This document shows positions 33,661 to 42,508 of a DNA stretch of 64,000 bases, in pieces. Below the pieces are notes generated by a model, which was not told the DNA's origin, did not search any database, and saw only the letters and a list, made by a program, of their open reading frames with translations. Every line of letters starts with the position of its first letter. Position 1 is the stretch's first letter. Source of the DNA: Streptomyces sp. CG4 (GTDB lineage: Bacteria > Actinomycetota > Actinomycetes > Streptomycetales > Streptomycetaceae); NCBI RefSeq assembly GCF_041080655.1, contig NZ_CP163525.1:2170001-2234000 (forward strand). The letters are read 5' to 3'. The position numbers were made by a program, and so were the translations under genes.

Positions 33661-35151
33661 TCAGCGGTCCGCCAGCGGGTTCGGCACGGGCAGGTAGCGG
33701 GCGGCGGCGCCGTCCGCGCCGGTCCAGCGCAGCAGCAGGTTGGTCTTGCCCGGCAGGGTCGGCGAGGCCAGCAGGGCCGGGATCTCGGGCAGGTCGTGCC
33801 GGGTCAGTTCACGGCGGACGGCGGGCCAGGGGTCGAGACCGGGGTGGTGGTCGGCGAGGGCGGCGGCGATCTCGGTGAGATGGTTGACGACCAGGCAGTA
33901 CACCAGCCGCTCCCAGCCCGCCGCCCGGGTCACCTCCGGCAGCAGCTTGGTGCCCTCGGCGTCCCGGAACAGCGCCTGGACGGGCGTGCCGGCCGCGTCC
34001 ACGGCGACGAGGGTGTTCTGCAAGTGGGCTTCGAGGACGACCCCGTGGTCGTCGAACGCCTTCAGCGCGGGCGGGACGACCTGGCGCAGATACGCCTCCC
34101 ACCAGGCGTCCGGGTCGGCCGCGGCGGCCAGCGGGCTGCCGTCGAAGCCCTCGGCGAGGCCTGCGGCGAGCAGCGGGGTCGCGCCCGGCAGCAGATGGCC
34201 GCGCAGCCCGTCCCGGACGAGGACGGCCAGTTCCTCGAAGGCGAAGGCGGCCGTGCGGTAGCCGCGGTCGCTCAGCCAGGCCGCGGGCGGGCCCAGCGCC
34301 ACGAAGGCGTCTTTGGCAGCCGTGTCGGTACGGCGCAGTCTGCGCAGGTCGTGGCCCCACAGCCGGCGGATGTCGTTGGTGATGCGGACGTCCAGGCTGA
34401 ACTTCAGGAACAGATCGCGCCCGGGCTCGTACACCGTGCGGATCGCCGCCGTCGGCCGGCCGTCGAAGGCGGTCGTGCCGAGCCGGAGCAGCCGGCCGTC
34501 CGCGAAGGCCGCCGCCAGCTCCCGGCCCACCAGGTCCAGCTGCCACGGGTGGGCCGGCAGCAGCCGGTAGCCGGGCGGCGCCGTGCCGAGGGCGTCCAGG
34601 GCGCTGGTGTCACCCTCCTCGGCCACCTGGTCCTCGCGGACGGCGAGCAGCACCAGCGGGAAGCGGGCATGCGCCTCGGGGGCGTACGGCAGCCAGGACG
34701 CGACCGGGCCGCCGCCGCGCGCCTTGGGCGCCGGGTGGTAGGGGTGGCCGGTGATCAGGGACTGCTCGGAGCGCAGATAGGGGTCCGCGGGAGCCGTCGC
34801 CCGGGCGCGGGCGGTGAGCAGCGCGGCGACCGCGTCCCGGCTGTCGACCATCTCGGCGGGCAGGTCGCCGCCCGGTACCCCTGTGTGCCGGCGCAGTTCC
34901 TCCGCCACCAGTTTGACCAGTTCGGTGTGGCCGACGCGGTGCCAGGTCCCGTCGGTGTGCACCTCGGGGTCGGCGGGGCGGCGGCCGGCCCGCACCCGCA
35001 GCAGCCGCCCGCTGGGCAGCCGGTGGACCCGCGGGTCGCCGGCGGCCGTGACCGGCTCGGCCACCTCGCGCAGCAGGCAGTTCAGCAGGGGCGCGGCCGC
35101 GTAGGCGTCGGCGCGGGGGCCGACCGAGTCGGTGGGGGGTGTGAGGTCCAC
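33661..35151 (-). CDS. IucA/IucC-family (NIS) siderophore synthetase 1
   Basis: 496 residues, somewhat shorter than the usual 580-620. NIS motifs: GHPYHPAPKAR (nucleotide/citrate site), LLPAHPWQ, KFSLDVRITNDIRR, EAHLQNTLV and LFRDAEGTKL. These enzymes adenylate a carboxylate (citrate, succinate or similar) and join it to an amine or alcohol. The GTG at 35151 has a weak ribosome site. It is divergent from a second NIS synthetase with 161 bp between; I see no AGGTTAGGCTAACCT-like iron box there. No decarboxylase, monooxygenase or siderophore transporter lies near, so the product cannot be predicted. Confidence 0.92.
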   Translation of the reverse strand: MDLTPPTDSVGPRADAYAAAPLLNCLLREVAEPVTAAGDPRVHRLPSGRLLRVRAGRRPADPEVHTDGTWHRVGHTELVKLVAEELRRHTGVPGGDLPAEMVDSRDAVAALLTARARATAPADPYLRSEQSLITGHPYHPAPKARGGGPVASWLPYAPEAHARFPLVLLAVREDQVAEEGDTSALDALGTAPPGYRLLPAHPWQLDLVGRELAAAFADGRLLRLGTTAFDGRPTAAIRTVYEPGRDLFLKFSLDVRITNDIRRLWGHDLRRLRRTDTAAKDAFVALGPPAAWLSDRGYRTAAFAFEELAVLVRDGLRGHLLPGATPLLAAGLAEGFDGSPLAAAADPDAWWEAYLRQVVPPALKAFDDHGVVLEAHLQNTLVAVDAAGTPVQALFRDAEGTKLLPEVTRAAGWERLVYCLVVNHLTEIAAALADHHPGLDPWPAVRRELTRHDLPEIPALLASPTLPGKTNLLLRWTGADGAAARYLPVPNPLADR

Positions 35152-35312
35152 GCGATCCGTTCGTTTCGTCGGGGGTCGTCGCGCTCAGTATCTCTCTCGT
35201 CCCCGACAATCGTCCTGCGCCCGTCCGCCACCCCAGCGCCCTCTCCCCCAGCACCCACTCCATCGCCCCACGCCCCGTCGTCCTCCGCCGCCCGCGTCCC
35301 TGAGGAGCCGCC

Positions 35313-36824
35313 GTGCACCGTCCCCCCGCCGCCGAGGCCGTCGCCGAGGAACTGGCCGCCGTCCGGCCCGCGTTGCTGCCCGGGTACACGGCGGAGCTGC
35401 CGGGCGCCCGTGCCGCCGTACTGACCCGGCTATGGCGGGCGCTGGCCCATGAGCCGCTGCCGTGGATCACCGGCCGGGTGCACGGCGCGCACAGCCTCGC
35501 GCTGCGCCTCGCCGACGGACGGACGCTGTACGGGCCGCACGCGGACCCGTACGCCACGAGCGCGTACGTCACCGGGGTCCGCCTGGACCGGGAGCGCCAG
35601 GTGGACCCGGCCGAGCTGATGACCGCCCTGGCCGTGCCGCACGGCGCCGCGTTCGCGACGGAACTGGCCGGCAGCGTCGCCTCGTTGGCGTTGTCCCGGG
35701 CCGACGCGGATCACTCCAAGGAGTGGCCGGAAAGCGACTGGGCGTGGGAGCAACGGGTGACCGACGGCCATCCGTTCCACCCCAACTGCCGTTCCCGGCC
35801 CGGCTTCTCGGTGGCGGAGCAGCTGGCGTACGGCCCCGAGCACCGGCCGGTGGTGGAGCTCGGGACGGTGCCGGTGCCGGCGGACGAGTGCCTGGTGAGC
35901 GGCGACTGGCCGGCGGACCTGCGGGACGGCGAGCGGCTGCTGGTGCCCGTGCACCCGTGGCAGGCCGAGCACATCCTCAAGCGGTCGTACGACGCCTGGT
36001 GCCCGGCCCGCCCGCTGCTGTCCCTGCGCACCCTCGCGCTGCCGGACGGGCCGCATGTGAAGACCGCGCTGAGCGCCCGGCTGACGTCCTCCGTGCGGGA
36101 CATCTCCCTGTACTCGGTGCGGGCCGCCGCGCCGCTGTCCGCCCTCGCCGAGGAGCTGGCGGCGCGCACCGACGGCCTGCTGCACGTCACCCGCACGCTG
36201 GGCGCGGTCTCGGCCCACGCCCCCGACCTGGCCGCGCTGCTGCGGGAGTCACCCGAGGGGTACGCGGGTCCGGGCGAGCGGGTCCTTCCGGTGGCCGCGC
36301 TCCCGACGACCGGCCTGCCGGACGCGCCGGGCTGGCTGCCCGCGTTCACCCGGCTCACGCTGACCGTGGGCCTGTGCCTTCTCGGCCTCGGTGTGGCACT
36401 GGAGGCGCACGGGCAGAACCTGCTGGTGATCCTGGCGGCCGACGGCACCCCGGTGCGGCTCGTCTACCGCGATCTGGCCGACATCCGCATCAGCCCGGCC
36501 CGGCTGAGGCGGCACGGCATCGCCCCGCCGCCGCTCACCGGCCGCCTGATCACCGACGACGAAACGGCCCTGCGCCGCAAGCTGTTCGGCTCCCTGGTCG
36601 GGGGCGCCCTGGCCGCCACGGCGGGTTCGGGCCCGGCGCTGGGGGCGGCACTGTCCGCCGTCGTACCGGACCTGGTGGACTCCGCGGACCTGCGCGCCGT
36701 GCGCGAAGGCCCGCTGCCAGCGAAGGCGTTGACGCTGATGCGGTTGTCCCCGCGGACATCGGGCGACCAGTGGACGTCCCTGCCGAATCCGTTCGTTTTG
36801 GCGGCCGGCCCGTCCGCTCCATAA
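35313..36824 (+). CDS. IucA/IucC-family (NIS) siderophore synthetase 2
   Basis: 503 residues. Motifs: GHPFHPNCRSRPGFS, LVPVHPWQAEH, KTALSARLTSSVRDIS, GVALEAHGQNLLV and LVYRDLADIRIS. Clearly a paralogue of, not identical to, the divergent partner, and of matching short length, suggesting the two act in sequence. The GTG at 35313 follows TGAGGAGCC. The VWA-protein gene starts 9 bp after its stop, so these may be one transcript, although the products look unrelated. Confidence 0.92.
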   Translation: MHRPPAAEAVAEELAAVRPALLPGYTAELPGARAAVLTRLWRALAHEPLPWITGRVHGAHSLALRLADGRTLYGPHADPYATSAYVTGVRLDRERQVDPAELMTALAVPHGAAFATELAGSVASLALSRADADHSKEWPESDWAWEQRVTDGHPFHPNCRSRPGFSVAEQLAYGPEHRPVVELGTVPVPADECLVSGDWPADLRDGERLLVPVHPWQAEHILKRSYDAWCPARPLLSLRTLALPDGPHVKTALSARLTSSVRDISLYSVRAAAPLSALAEELAARTDGLLHVTRTLGAVSAHAPDLAALLRESPEGYAGPGERVLPVAALPTTGLPDAPGWLPAFTRLTLTVGLCLLGLGVALEAHGQNLLVILAADGTPVRLVYRDLADIRISPARLRRHGIAPPPLTGRLITDDETALRRKLFGSLVGGALAATAGSGPALGAALSAVVPDLVDSADLRAVREGPLPAKALTLMRLSPRTSGDQWTSLPNPFVLAAGPSAP

Positions 36825-36833
36825 GATCCGGCG

Positions 36834-38096
36834 ATGATCACAAGACAACGGCTGGCGGCGGGGGTCTGTGCTCTGCTCGCCGCCCTGGCGGCCGGGATCG
36901 CGTTCCCCGGCGGAGCCGTCGCCGACGAGACACAGACGGCCGCACCGAAGGTCGAACTGGTGCTGGACGTCAGCGGTTCGATGCGGACCCAGGACATCGA
37001 CGGGGGCTCCCGGATGGCCGCGGCGAAGCAGGCGTTCAACGAGGTGCTGGACGCGACCCCGCAGGAGGTCCAGCTCGGCATCCGCACCCTGGGCGCCAAC
37101 TACCGCGGCAACGACCGCAAGGAGGGCTGCAAGGACACCGCGCAGCTCTACCCGGTCGGCCCGCTGAACCGGACCGACGCGAAGACGGCGGTGGCCACGC
37201 TGCAGCCCACCGGCTGGACGCCGATCGGGCCGGCGCTGCTGAAGGCGGCCGACGACCTGAACAGCGGCGGCGGAACGCGCCGCATCGTCCTGATCACCGA
37301 CGGCGAGGACACCTGCCAGCCGCTCGACCCGTGCGAGGTGGCCCGCGAGATAGCGGCGAAGGGCGTCGGGCTGACCATCGACACCCTCGGCCTGGTGCCG
37401 GACGCCAAGACCCGCGACCAGCTCAGCTGCATCGCGGACGCCACCGGCGGCACCTACACCGACGTACGGCACAGGGAGCAACTGAGCAGCCGTGTCGGGC
37501 AGTTGGTCGACCGGGCGGCCGATCCGGTGGTGACACCGGTGGCCACCGAGGGCGCCGCCCAGTGCGAGAAGGCGCCGACGCTGAAGTCCGGGCTGTACAC
37601 GGACCGCGAGGAGTTCGGACAGCAGCGCTGGTACAAGGTCGACGTCGCTCCCGGCAAGGAGCTGCGCGCCTCGGTGAGCGTGGCCGACGACCGCGCCGTG
37701 GGCCCGAACTACGGGGTGCTGCTGCGGGCGGTGACCGCGAGCGGACGGGAGATCGTGCGCGGCGAGGCCGACGGCACGGGGCGTACGGACGCGATCTCGA
37801 CGGGTCTGCGCTACCCGAAGGCCGCGAGCGACGACGACAACGCGCCCGCGGAGACGGTGTGTCTGCAGGTCACCAACTCCTTCGCGGCCGGTGCGAGCGT
37901 CAAGACCACGCCCGGTCTGCCGCTGGAGCTGACCGTCGACGTCGTGGCCGGACCGTCGGGCCATCACGACGTGGCGTCCTTCGGCCTCGGCCGCGGCTGG
38001 TGGCTGCTGGGCACGCTGGTGCTGACCGGCTTCCTGGCGGGGCTGTTGTGGGGCTGGCTGTCGCGCTGGCGGGTCGCGATCTGGAGGACGAACTGA
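36834..38096 (+). CDS. Secreted von Willebrand A-domain protein with C-terminal membrane anchor
   Basis: 420 residues: signal peptide (cleavage after GGAVA), VWA domain (about 38-220) with an intact MIDAS (DVSGSMR; later TPIG and ITDGEDTC), a beta-rich middle (about 230-370), then one transmembrane helix (WWLLGTLVLTGFLAGLLWGWL) and a short basic tail. Four or more cysteines suggest disulphides outside the cell. The stop overlaps the next gene's ATG (TGATG), so the two are coupled and probably interact. Function unknown. Confidence 0.9.
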   Translation: MITRQRLAAGVCALLAALAAGIAFPGGAVADETQTAAPKVELVLDVSGSMRTQDIDGGSRMAAAKQAFNEVLDATPQEVQLGIRTLGANYRGNDRKEGCKDTAQLYPVGPLNRTDAKTAVATLQPTGWTPIGPALLKAADDLNSGGGTRRIVLITDGEDTCQPLDPCEVAREIAAKGVGLTIDTLGLVPDAKTRDQLSCIADATGGTYTDVRHREQLSSRVGQLVDRAADPVVTPVATEGAAQCEKAPTLKSGLYTDREEFGQQRWYKVDVAPGKELRASVSVADDRAVGPNYGVLLRAVTASGREIVRGEADGTGRTDAISTGLRYPKAASDDDNAPAETVCLQVTNSFAAGASVKTTPGLPLELTVDVVAGPSGHHDVASFGLGRGWWLLGTLVLTGFLAGLLWGWLSRWRVAIWRTN

Positions 38097-38899
38097 TGCG
38101 GATCACACGTGTCCTGGGCGGCGCGCTGCTGGCGCTGGGCCTGGCCGCCGGGCCGGCCGCCGCCGACACCCCGAGCCCTTCGCCGAGCGCCTCCGCCGAC
38201 GGCTCGGCACCCACCAAGGCGGGCACCTCCTTCCGTACGGCGACGGAGCTGGAGCAGGGGCAGCAGGCCACCGCGTCCGGCTCCACCGGTGACTACCTGT
38301 ACTGGTCGTTCCCGGCCGACATCGGCCGGCGGCCCACCGTCAGGGCGAAGGTGAAGCTCCCGCGGACGCACGGCGCGCAGACCTGGCAGCTCGACGTGTA
38401 CGACGGGCTGCGGCGCCGACAGGCCTGCCAGTACGGCGCCGACCCCCGTACCGCCGAGCAGGACGCCTCCTCGGTCGAGCTGGCCTGCGTACTGCGTACG
38501 GTGCGCGGCTGGGCGGAGCCGTCGGCCGACGACCCGCTGCCGGGCACGTACTACATCCGGCTGACCGTCGTGGACCTCGGCGCCGCCGATCTCGGTCAGC
38601 CGGTGAGCGCGGAGGTGCGCGTCGACTCCAAGGACATCGGCGGTTCGGCCGCGGCGGACGGCTCGCTGGGCAAGCCGCTGGTGCCCGGTATCGCCGTCAA
38701 GTCCGCGGAGAAGACGGACGGTTCGAAGACGGCAGTGCTGTCCAGCTTCGGTTCGCACGACGGCTGGTCCTCCGGGTGGTGGTCCGACCGGTGGGTGTGG
38801 ACCGGGATCGGTGCCGTGCTGGCGGCCCTCGCCGGGATCGGGGGGTATGCGCTGACGCGCGGATCCGGCCGGCCGTCGCGGGTGCCGCCGGGCGTCTGA
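38096..38899 (+). CDS. Secreted/membrane-anchored protein coupled to the VWA protein
   Basis: 267 residues: signal peptide (cleavage near PAAAD), a Ser/Pro/Ala linker, a beta-sandwich-like extracellular part (about 45-190; YLYWSFPADIGRRPTVRAKV, TYYIRLTVVD) containing a cysteine pair, and one C-terminal transmembrane helix (WVWTGIGAVLAALAGIGGYAL). Its ATG at 38096 shares one base with the VWA gene stop. The similar topology of the two suggests a cell-surface complex. No known family recognised. Confidence 0.85.
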   Translation: MRITRVLGGALLALGLAAGPAAADTPSPSPSASADGSAPTKAGTSFRTATELEQGQQATASGSTGDYLYWSFPADIGRRPTVRAKVKLPRTHGAQTWQLDVYDGLRRRQACQYGADPRTAEQDASSVELACVLRTVRGWAEPSADDPLPGTYYIRLTVVDLGAADLGQPVSAEVRVDSKDIGGSAAADGSLGKPLVPGIAVKSAEKTDGSKTAVLSSFGSHDGWSSGWWSDRWVWTGIGAVLAALAGIGGYALTRGSGRPSRVPPGV

Positions 38900-38923
38900 G
38901 CCGTACAGCCCGCAACTCTCCCT

Positions 38924-38950
38924 GAAGGCCCGCCGCTTCGGCGGGCCTTC
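38924..38950. terminator. Bidirectional terminator
   Basis: GAAGGCCCGCC (38924-38934), short loop, GGCGGGCCTTC (38940-38950), followed by a T/C-rich tract; lies between the convergent membrane-protein and HxlR genes. Confidence 0.75.
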
Positions 38951-38956
38951 GTCTTC

Positions 38957-39583
38957 TCATCCTTCCCGCAGCGCCTTGGCCAGGGGGCCGTCCCCCGTCA
39001 CCGTCACCCGTCCGGCCCGTACCGCCTCCGTCAGGCTCAGCTCGCCCCGGGCCACGGCCTCGCAGGTCGCGGCGTCCATCGTCAGGCGGGTGTCGGCCTC
39101 GCCGGGCGCGGGTCCGTCGCCGTACACCGGGCCCTCCTCGGCGCCGGCCCGCAGATGGAAGTCCCCCTCCTCCAGGTGGACTTCGACCAGCCCCTCCGCC
39201 TCCAGGCCGCGCAGCAGCGGCAGGGCGAACCAGTGCGCACGGACCGCGTCGGTCGGGCGCCGCTCCCCCAGCTCGGCCGCGCCCCAGCTGCCCAGGGCCT
39301 GCAGTACCGGCAGCAACTCCCGCCCGCGCCGGGTGAGTTCGTAGACGTAGGCCGCGCCCGGCGGGGGCAGCCGGCGTCGGGTGGTGAGGCCGTCGCGCTC
39401 CATGTCCTTGAGCCGGGAGGCGAGGACGTCCGTGCTCACGCCGGGCAGGTCCGCGTGCAGGTCCGTGTAGCGGCGGGGGCCGGCCAGCAGCTCCCGGACG
39501 ATCAGCAGGGTCCAGCGGCCGCCGACGAGATCGAGGGCGCGGGCGGCGGAGCAGTACTGGTCGTAGCTTCGGCGTGGTGACAT
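38957..39583 (-). CDS. HxlR-family transcriptional regulator
   Basis: 208 residues. N-terminal HxlR winged helix domain (about 5-100): DQYCSAARALDLVGGRWTLL, RELLAGPRRYTDLHADLPGV, DVLASRLKDMERDGLTTRR. A C-terminal extension (about 110-208) resembles SCP2/sterol-carrier-type ligand domains seen in longer actinobacterial HxlR proteins. The ATG at 39583 has no ribosome site but follows TAGACT by 7 bases, with TTGGAA 16 bp upstream of it, so it is likely leaderless. Palindromes at 39615-39640 between it and the divergent aminotransferase are candidate self-operators. Confidence 0.9.
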   Translation of the reverse strand: MSPRRSYDQYCSAARALDLVGGRWTLLIVRELLAGPRRYTDLHADLPGVSTDVLASRLKDMERDGLTTRRRLPPPGAAYVYELTRRGRELLPVLQALGSWGAAELGERRPTDAVRAHWFALPLLRGLEAEGLVEVHLEEGDFHLRAGAEEGPVYGDGPAPGEADTRLTMDAATCEAVARGELSLTEAVRAGRVTVTGDGPLAKALREG

Positions 39584-39614
39584 GCGACGCAGTCTAGACA
39601 CGTTGTTGGACTTT

Positions 39615-39640
39615 CCAAGCTCCCACTTGGTAAAACCAAG
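39615..39640. promoter_or_regulatory. Alternating CCAAG/CTTGG palindromes in the hxlR-aminotransferase gap
   Basis: CCAAG (39615-39619), CTTGG (39626-39630), CCAAG (39636-39640): two overlapping inverted repeats in an AT-richer stretch between divergent genes, overlapping the reverse-strand -35 of the regulator. Likely HxlR binding site. Confidence 0.5.
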
Positions 39641-39664
39641 CATCACAAGTTTCCGGAGGGGCGC

Positions 39665-40873
39665 ATGGAGTTCCGGCAGTCGAACAAGCTCAGCGAGGTC
39701 TGTTACGAGATCCGCGGCCCGGTGATCGAGCACGCCAACGCGCTGGAGGAGGCGGGGCACAGCGTGCTGCGCCTGAACACCGGCAACCCCGCGGCCTTCG
39801 GTTTCGAGGCGCCGGAGGAGATCCTCCAGGACATGATCCGGATGCTGCCGCAGGCGCACGGCTACACCGACTCCCGCGGCATCCTCTCCGCCCGCCGCGC
39901 GGTCGCCCAGCGCTACCAGAACCTGGGCCTGGAGGTGGGCGTCGACGACGTGTTCCTCGGCAACGGCGTCTCGGAGCTGGTCTCCATGGCCGTGACCGCG
40001 CTGGTCGAGGACGGCGACGAGATCCTCGTCCCCGCCCCGGACTTCCCGCTCTGGACGGCCGCGACGACCCTGGCGGGCGGCAAGGCGGTCCACTACCTGT
40101 GCGACGAACAGGCCGACTGGAACCCGGACCTGGCCGACATGGCGTCGAAGATCACGGACCGGACCAAGGCGGTCGTGATCATCAACCCGAACAACCCGAC
40201 CGGCGCGGTCTACCCCAAGGAGGTCGTCGAGGGCATCCTCGACCTCGCCCGCCGGCACGGCCTGATGGTGTTCGCCGACGAGATCTACGACCAGATCCTG
40301 TACGACGACGCGGTCCACCACTCGGCCGCCGCGCTCGCCCCCGACCTGGTCGTCCTCACCTTCTGCGGCCTGTCGAAGACGTACCGGGTGGCGGGCTTCC
40401 GCTCCGGCTGGCTGGTCGTGACCGGTCCCAGGCAGCACGCCAAGGACTATCTGGAGGGCCTGACCATGCTGGCCTCCATGCGGCTGTGCGCCAACGCTCC
40501 GGCCCAGTTCGCCATCCAGGCCGCGCTCGGCGGCCGCCAGTCCATCCGTGAACTGATCGTGCCCGGCGGCCGGTTGTACGAGCAGCGGAACGTGGCCTGG
40601 GAGAGGCTCAACGAGATCCCCGGTGTGTCCTGCGTGAAGCCCAAGGGCGCGCTGTACGCGTTCCCGCGCATCGACCCGAAGGTGCACCGGATCCACGACG
40701 ACGAGAAGTTCGTCCTCGACCTGCTGCTGCGCGAGAAGATCCAGGTGGTCCAGGGCACCGGATTCAACTGGCCCTCCCCCGACCACTTCCGCATCCTCAC
40801 CCTGCCGCACGCGGAGGACCTGGAGGCGGCGATCGGCCGGATCGGCCGCTTCCTCGGCGGATACCGGCAGTAG
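39665..40873 (+). CDS. Class I aminotransferase (AlaA-like, alanine/glutamate-pyruvate type)
   Basis: 402 residues, close to E. coli AlaA in length and motifs: SNKLSEVCYEIRGPV at the N-terminus, LNTGNPAAFGFEAP, IINPNNPTGAVYP, PLP Lys in FCGLSKTYRVAGFRSGW, and the C-terminal FRILTLP Arg. Transfers amino groups between alanine and 2-oxoglutarate. The ATG at 39665 follows TTTCCGGAGGGG. Divergent from the HxlR regulator, which may control it. Not to be confused with the distinct aminotransferase of the phosphonate operon. Confidence 0.93.
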   Translation: MEFRQSNKLSEVCYEIRGPVIEHANALEEAGHSVLRLNTGNPAAFGFEAPEEILQDMIRMLPQAHGYTDSRGILSARRAVAQRYQNLGLEVGVDDVFLGNGVSELVSMAVTALVEDGDEILVPAPDFPLWTAATTLAGGKAVHYLCDEQADWNPDLADMASKITDRTKAVVIINPNNPTGAVYPKEVVEGILDLARRHGLMVFADEIYDQILYDDAVHHSAAALAPDLVVLTFCGLSKTYRVAGFRSGWLVVTGPRQHAKDYLEGLTMLASMRLCANAPAQFAIQAALGGRQSIRELIVPGGRLYEQRNVAWERLNEIPGVSCVKPKGALYAFPRIDPKVHRIHDDEKFVLDLLLREKIQVVQGTGFNWPSPDHFRILTLPHAEDLEAAIGRIGRFLGGYRQ

Positions 40874-41080
40874 GGGCGGCTGCGGAGTCGCGGTCCGGAA
40901 GACATGACTCCCGGCGCCGTGCCCTTCTTGACCCGGGCGGCGGGCTTCGTGCGAAGATCGCCCCGCACGACCAGGAGAACTTCGGGACACAGCGGACCCG
41001 CGGGCTCCCCGGTGCGCGCCCGACCAGCGCCGCACCGCTGTTCTCCCTGGTCAGGATCCATCAGACCACGGGGAGCACGT

Positions 41081-42196
41081 GTGTTGTCGTACCGAACGCG
41101 TTGGACGGCCGTGACCGTGGCCGCGATGTGCGGGGCCGCGGTCGGGCTCGCGGCACCGGCCGCGCAGGCGGCGGAACCCGTGCCGTCGGGCCCGACCGCC
41201 GGGCAGGAGGCCCGCGAGGCGGCACGGTTCTGGACCGCGCGGCGCATAGCCGACGCACCGCCGCTGGACGGCCTGCGCAAGGCGCCGGACGGCGGCCGGC
41301 AGTCGGTCGCGGCCGCGGGCCGGCCCCAGGGCACCCTGTTCCAGGGGACCCGGCTCATCGGCACGTTCTTCGGATCCGACGGGCCCGGCGGCACCACCTG
41401 GCAGTGCACCGGCAGCGTGATCGACACCCCGGCGCGGAACATCGTCCTCACCGCCGCCCACTGCGCGCTGAACATGAAGGGCGACTACGTCTTCGTCCCC
41501 AAGTTCGCGAAGGGCGCGAGCCCCGACAAGCAGCCGTACGGCATCTTCCACGTCCAGCGGCTGTTCACCGACCCCCGCTATGTGCCCGACAAGGGGTCGA
41601 ACACCACGAAGAAGCCGGTGTCGGACCTGGACACCACGTTCGCCAGGGTGTCGGCCAACCAGCGCGGCCAGCGCCTCCAGGACGCGGTCGGCGGCGGACT
41701 GACCTTCACGCCCGCCGCCGGCTACACCCACAAGAACGTGACCGTCGTCGGCTATCCCTCCTACCGGCACAACGGCGCCGGACGCGCCGTCAAGTGCACG
41801 GTGCCGACCCGGCAGCTCTCCGGCTACCGGCAGATGTCGATGACCTGCGGCGGCTACTACGGCGGCGTGTCCGGCAGCCCGTGGATCACCGACTACAAGG
41901 ACGACGGGCGCGGCGGCCATGTCGTAGGCAACCTCGGCGGCTACAACGGCGGCGGCAACGACGCCAACGTCGACTACGTCAGCTACGCCCCGGCATTCGG
42001 CGGCGACGCCGCGAACCTCCTCGCCAACGCGGTGACGAACCAGGACCCGCCCGACGACCTGCCGCCCTATTCGGCGCTCAGGAACCCGTTGCCGGGCGGC
42101 GCCGCCCGGCAGCGCAGGGCCGCGCGGCCGACCTCGGCCGCCGACACCGGCGACCGGTCGGCGATCTGCTCGTCGTCCGGTCCGACGGCGGGCTGA
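41081..42196 (+). CDS. Secreted trypsin-like serine protease (C-terminus possibly frameshifted)
   Basis: 371 residues. Signal peptide (AVTVAAMCGAAVGLAAPAAQA), short propeptide, then an S1 fold: catalytic His in IVLTAAHC, Asp in KPVSDLDTTFARV, Ser in GGVSGSPWITD; cysteine pairs flank His and Ser. The GTG at 41081 follows GGGAGCAC. The last about 35 residues (from PLPGGAARQRR) are Arg/Ala-rich and unlike the family, while another frame continues into a VCBS/FG-GAP-like strand (42160-42264), so a frameshift near 42100-42150 may have replaced the original C-terminus. The protease domain itself is complete. Confidence 0.88.
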   Translation: MLSYRTRWTAVTVAAMCGAAVGLAAPAAQAAEPVPSGPTAGQEAREAARFWTARRIADAPPLDGLRKAPDGGRQSVAAAGRPQGTLFQGTRLIGTFFGSDGPGGTTWQCTGSVIDTPARNIVLTAAHCALNMKGDYVFVPKFAKGASPDKQPYGIFHVQRLFTDPRYVPDKGSNTTKKPVSDLDTTFARVSANQRGQRLQDAVGGGLTFTPAAGYTHKNVTVVGYPSYRHNGAGRAVKCTVPTRQLSGYRQMSMTCGGYYGGVSGSPWITDYKDDGRGGHVVGNLGGYNGGGNDANVDYVSYAPAFGGDAANLLANAVTNQDPPDDLPPYSALRNPLPGGAARQRRAARPTSAADTGDRSAICSSSGPTAG

Positions 42197-42264
42197 CCCT
42201 CTACAGGGGAGTCGGCGCCAAGGCCCTCGGCACCGAGACCACGCTGGTCAGCCCCGGCACCTGA
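42160..42264 (+). pseudogene. VCBS/FG-GAP-like repeat relic downstream of the protease
   Basis: In the frame +2 relative to the protease, the sequence reads DLLVVRSDGGLTLYRG and then a stop after LVSPGT. This is the blade pattern of FG-GAP/VCBS modules attached to many Streptomyces secreted hydrolases. Only about one blade remains, so it looks like a damaged former C-terminal domain. Confidence 0.5.
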
Positions 42265-42508
42265 CCCGCACGCCCCGTATCCAGCGCGCGACCGGGGACA
42301 GCAAGGCGCGCGACGCCCCCGCCGCCGTCGCCCTGCCCGCGCGGGCGACGGTCACCGTGGATCTGCGCCGCACACCCGCCGTACCGGACGCGCCGCGCCG
42401 AACTGCGGCACGGGCACCGGGAATGCCCGGCGGTGGCCGCCCGTTGATGATCTCCGTCGGCCGAGACCGGACAGGGGAACGGCCATCACCGGACAGGGGG
42501 AATCACCT
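42265..42508. other. Intergenic remainder
   Basis: No gene recognised. The sequence may be further decayed C-terminal coding sequence of the protease; the ribosome site AGGGGG of the next gene lies at its end. Confidence 0.4.

Noticed and set aside
35152-35312. Iron box between the two NIS synthetases
   Set aside because: No sequence close to the 19-bp DmdR/IdeR palindrome could be found by eye.
35462-38899. A 1145-codon forward frame across the NIS synthetase and VWA genes
   Set aside because: Only its last 267 codons (38096-38899) read as a protein; the rest is Arg/Gly/Ala/Pro-rich shadow of the genes in the other frame.
39665-40873. Second aminotransferase as a phosphonate enzyme
   Set aside because: It matches AlaA-type housekeeping enzymes, is 17 kb from the cluster and has its own HxlR regulator.
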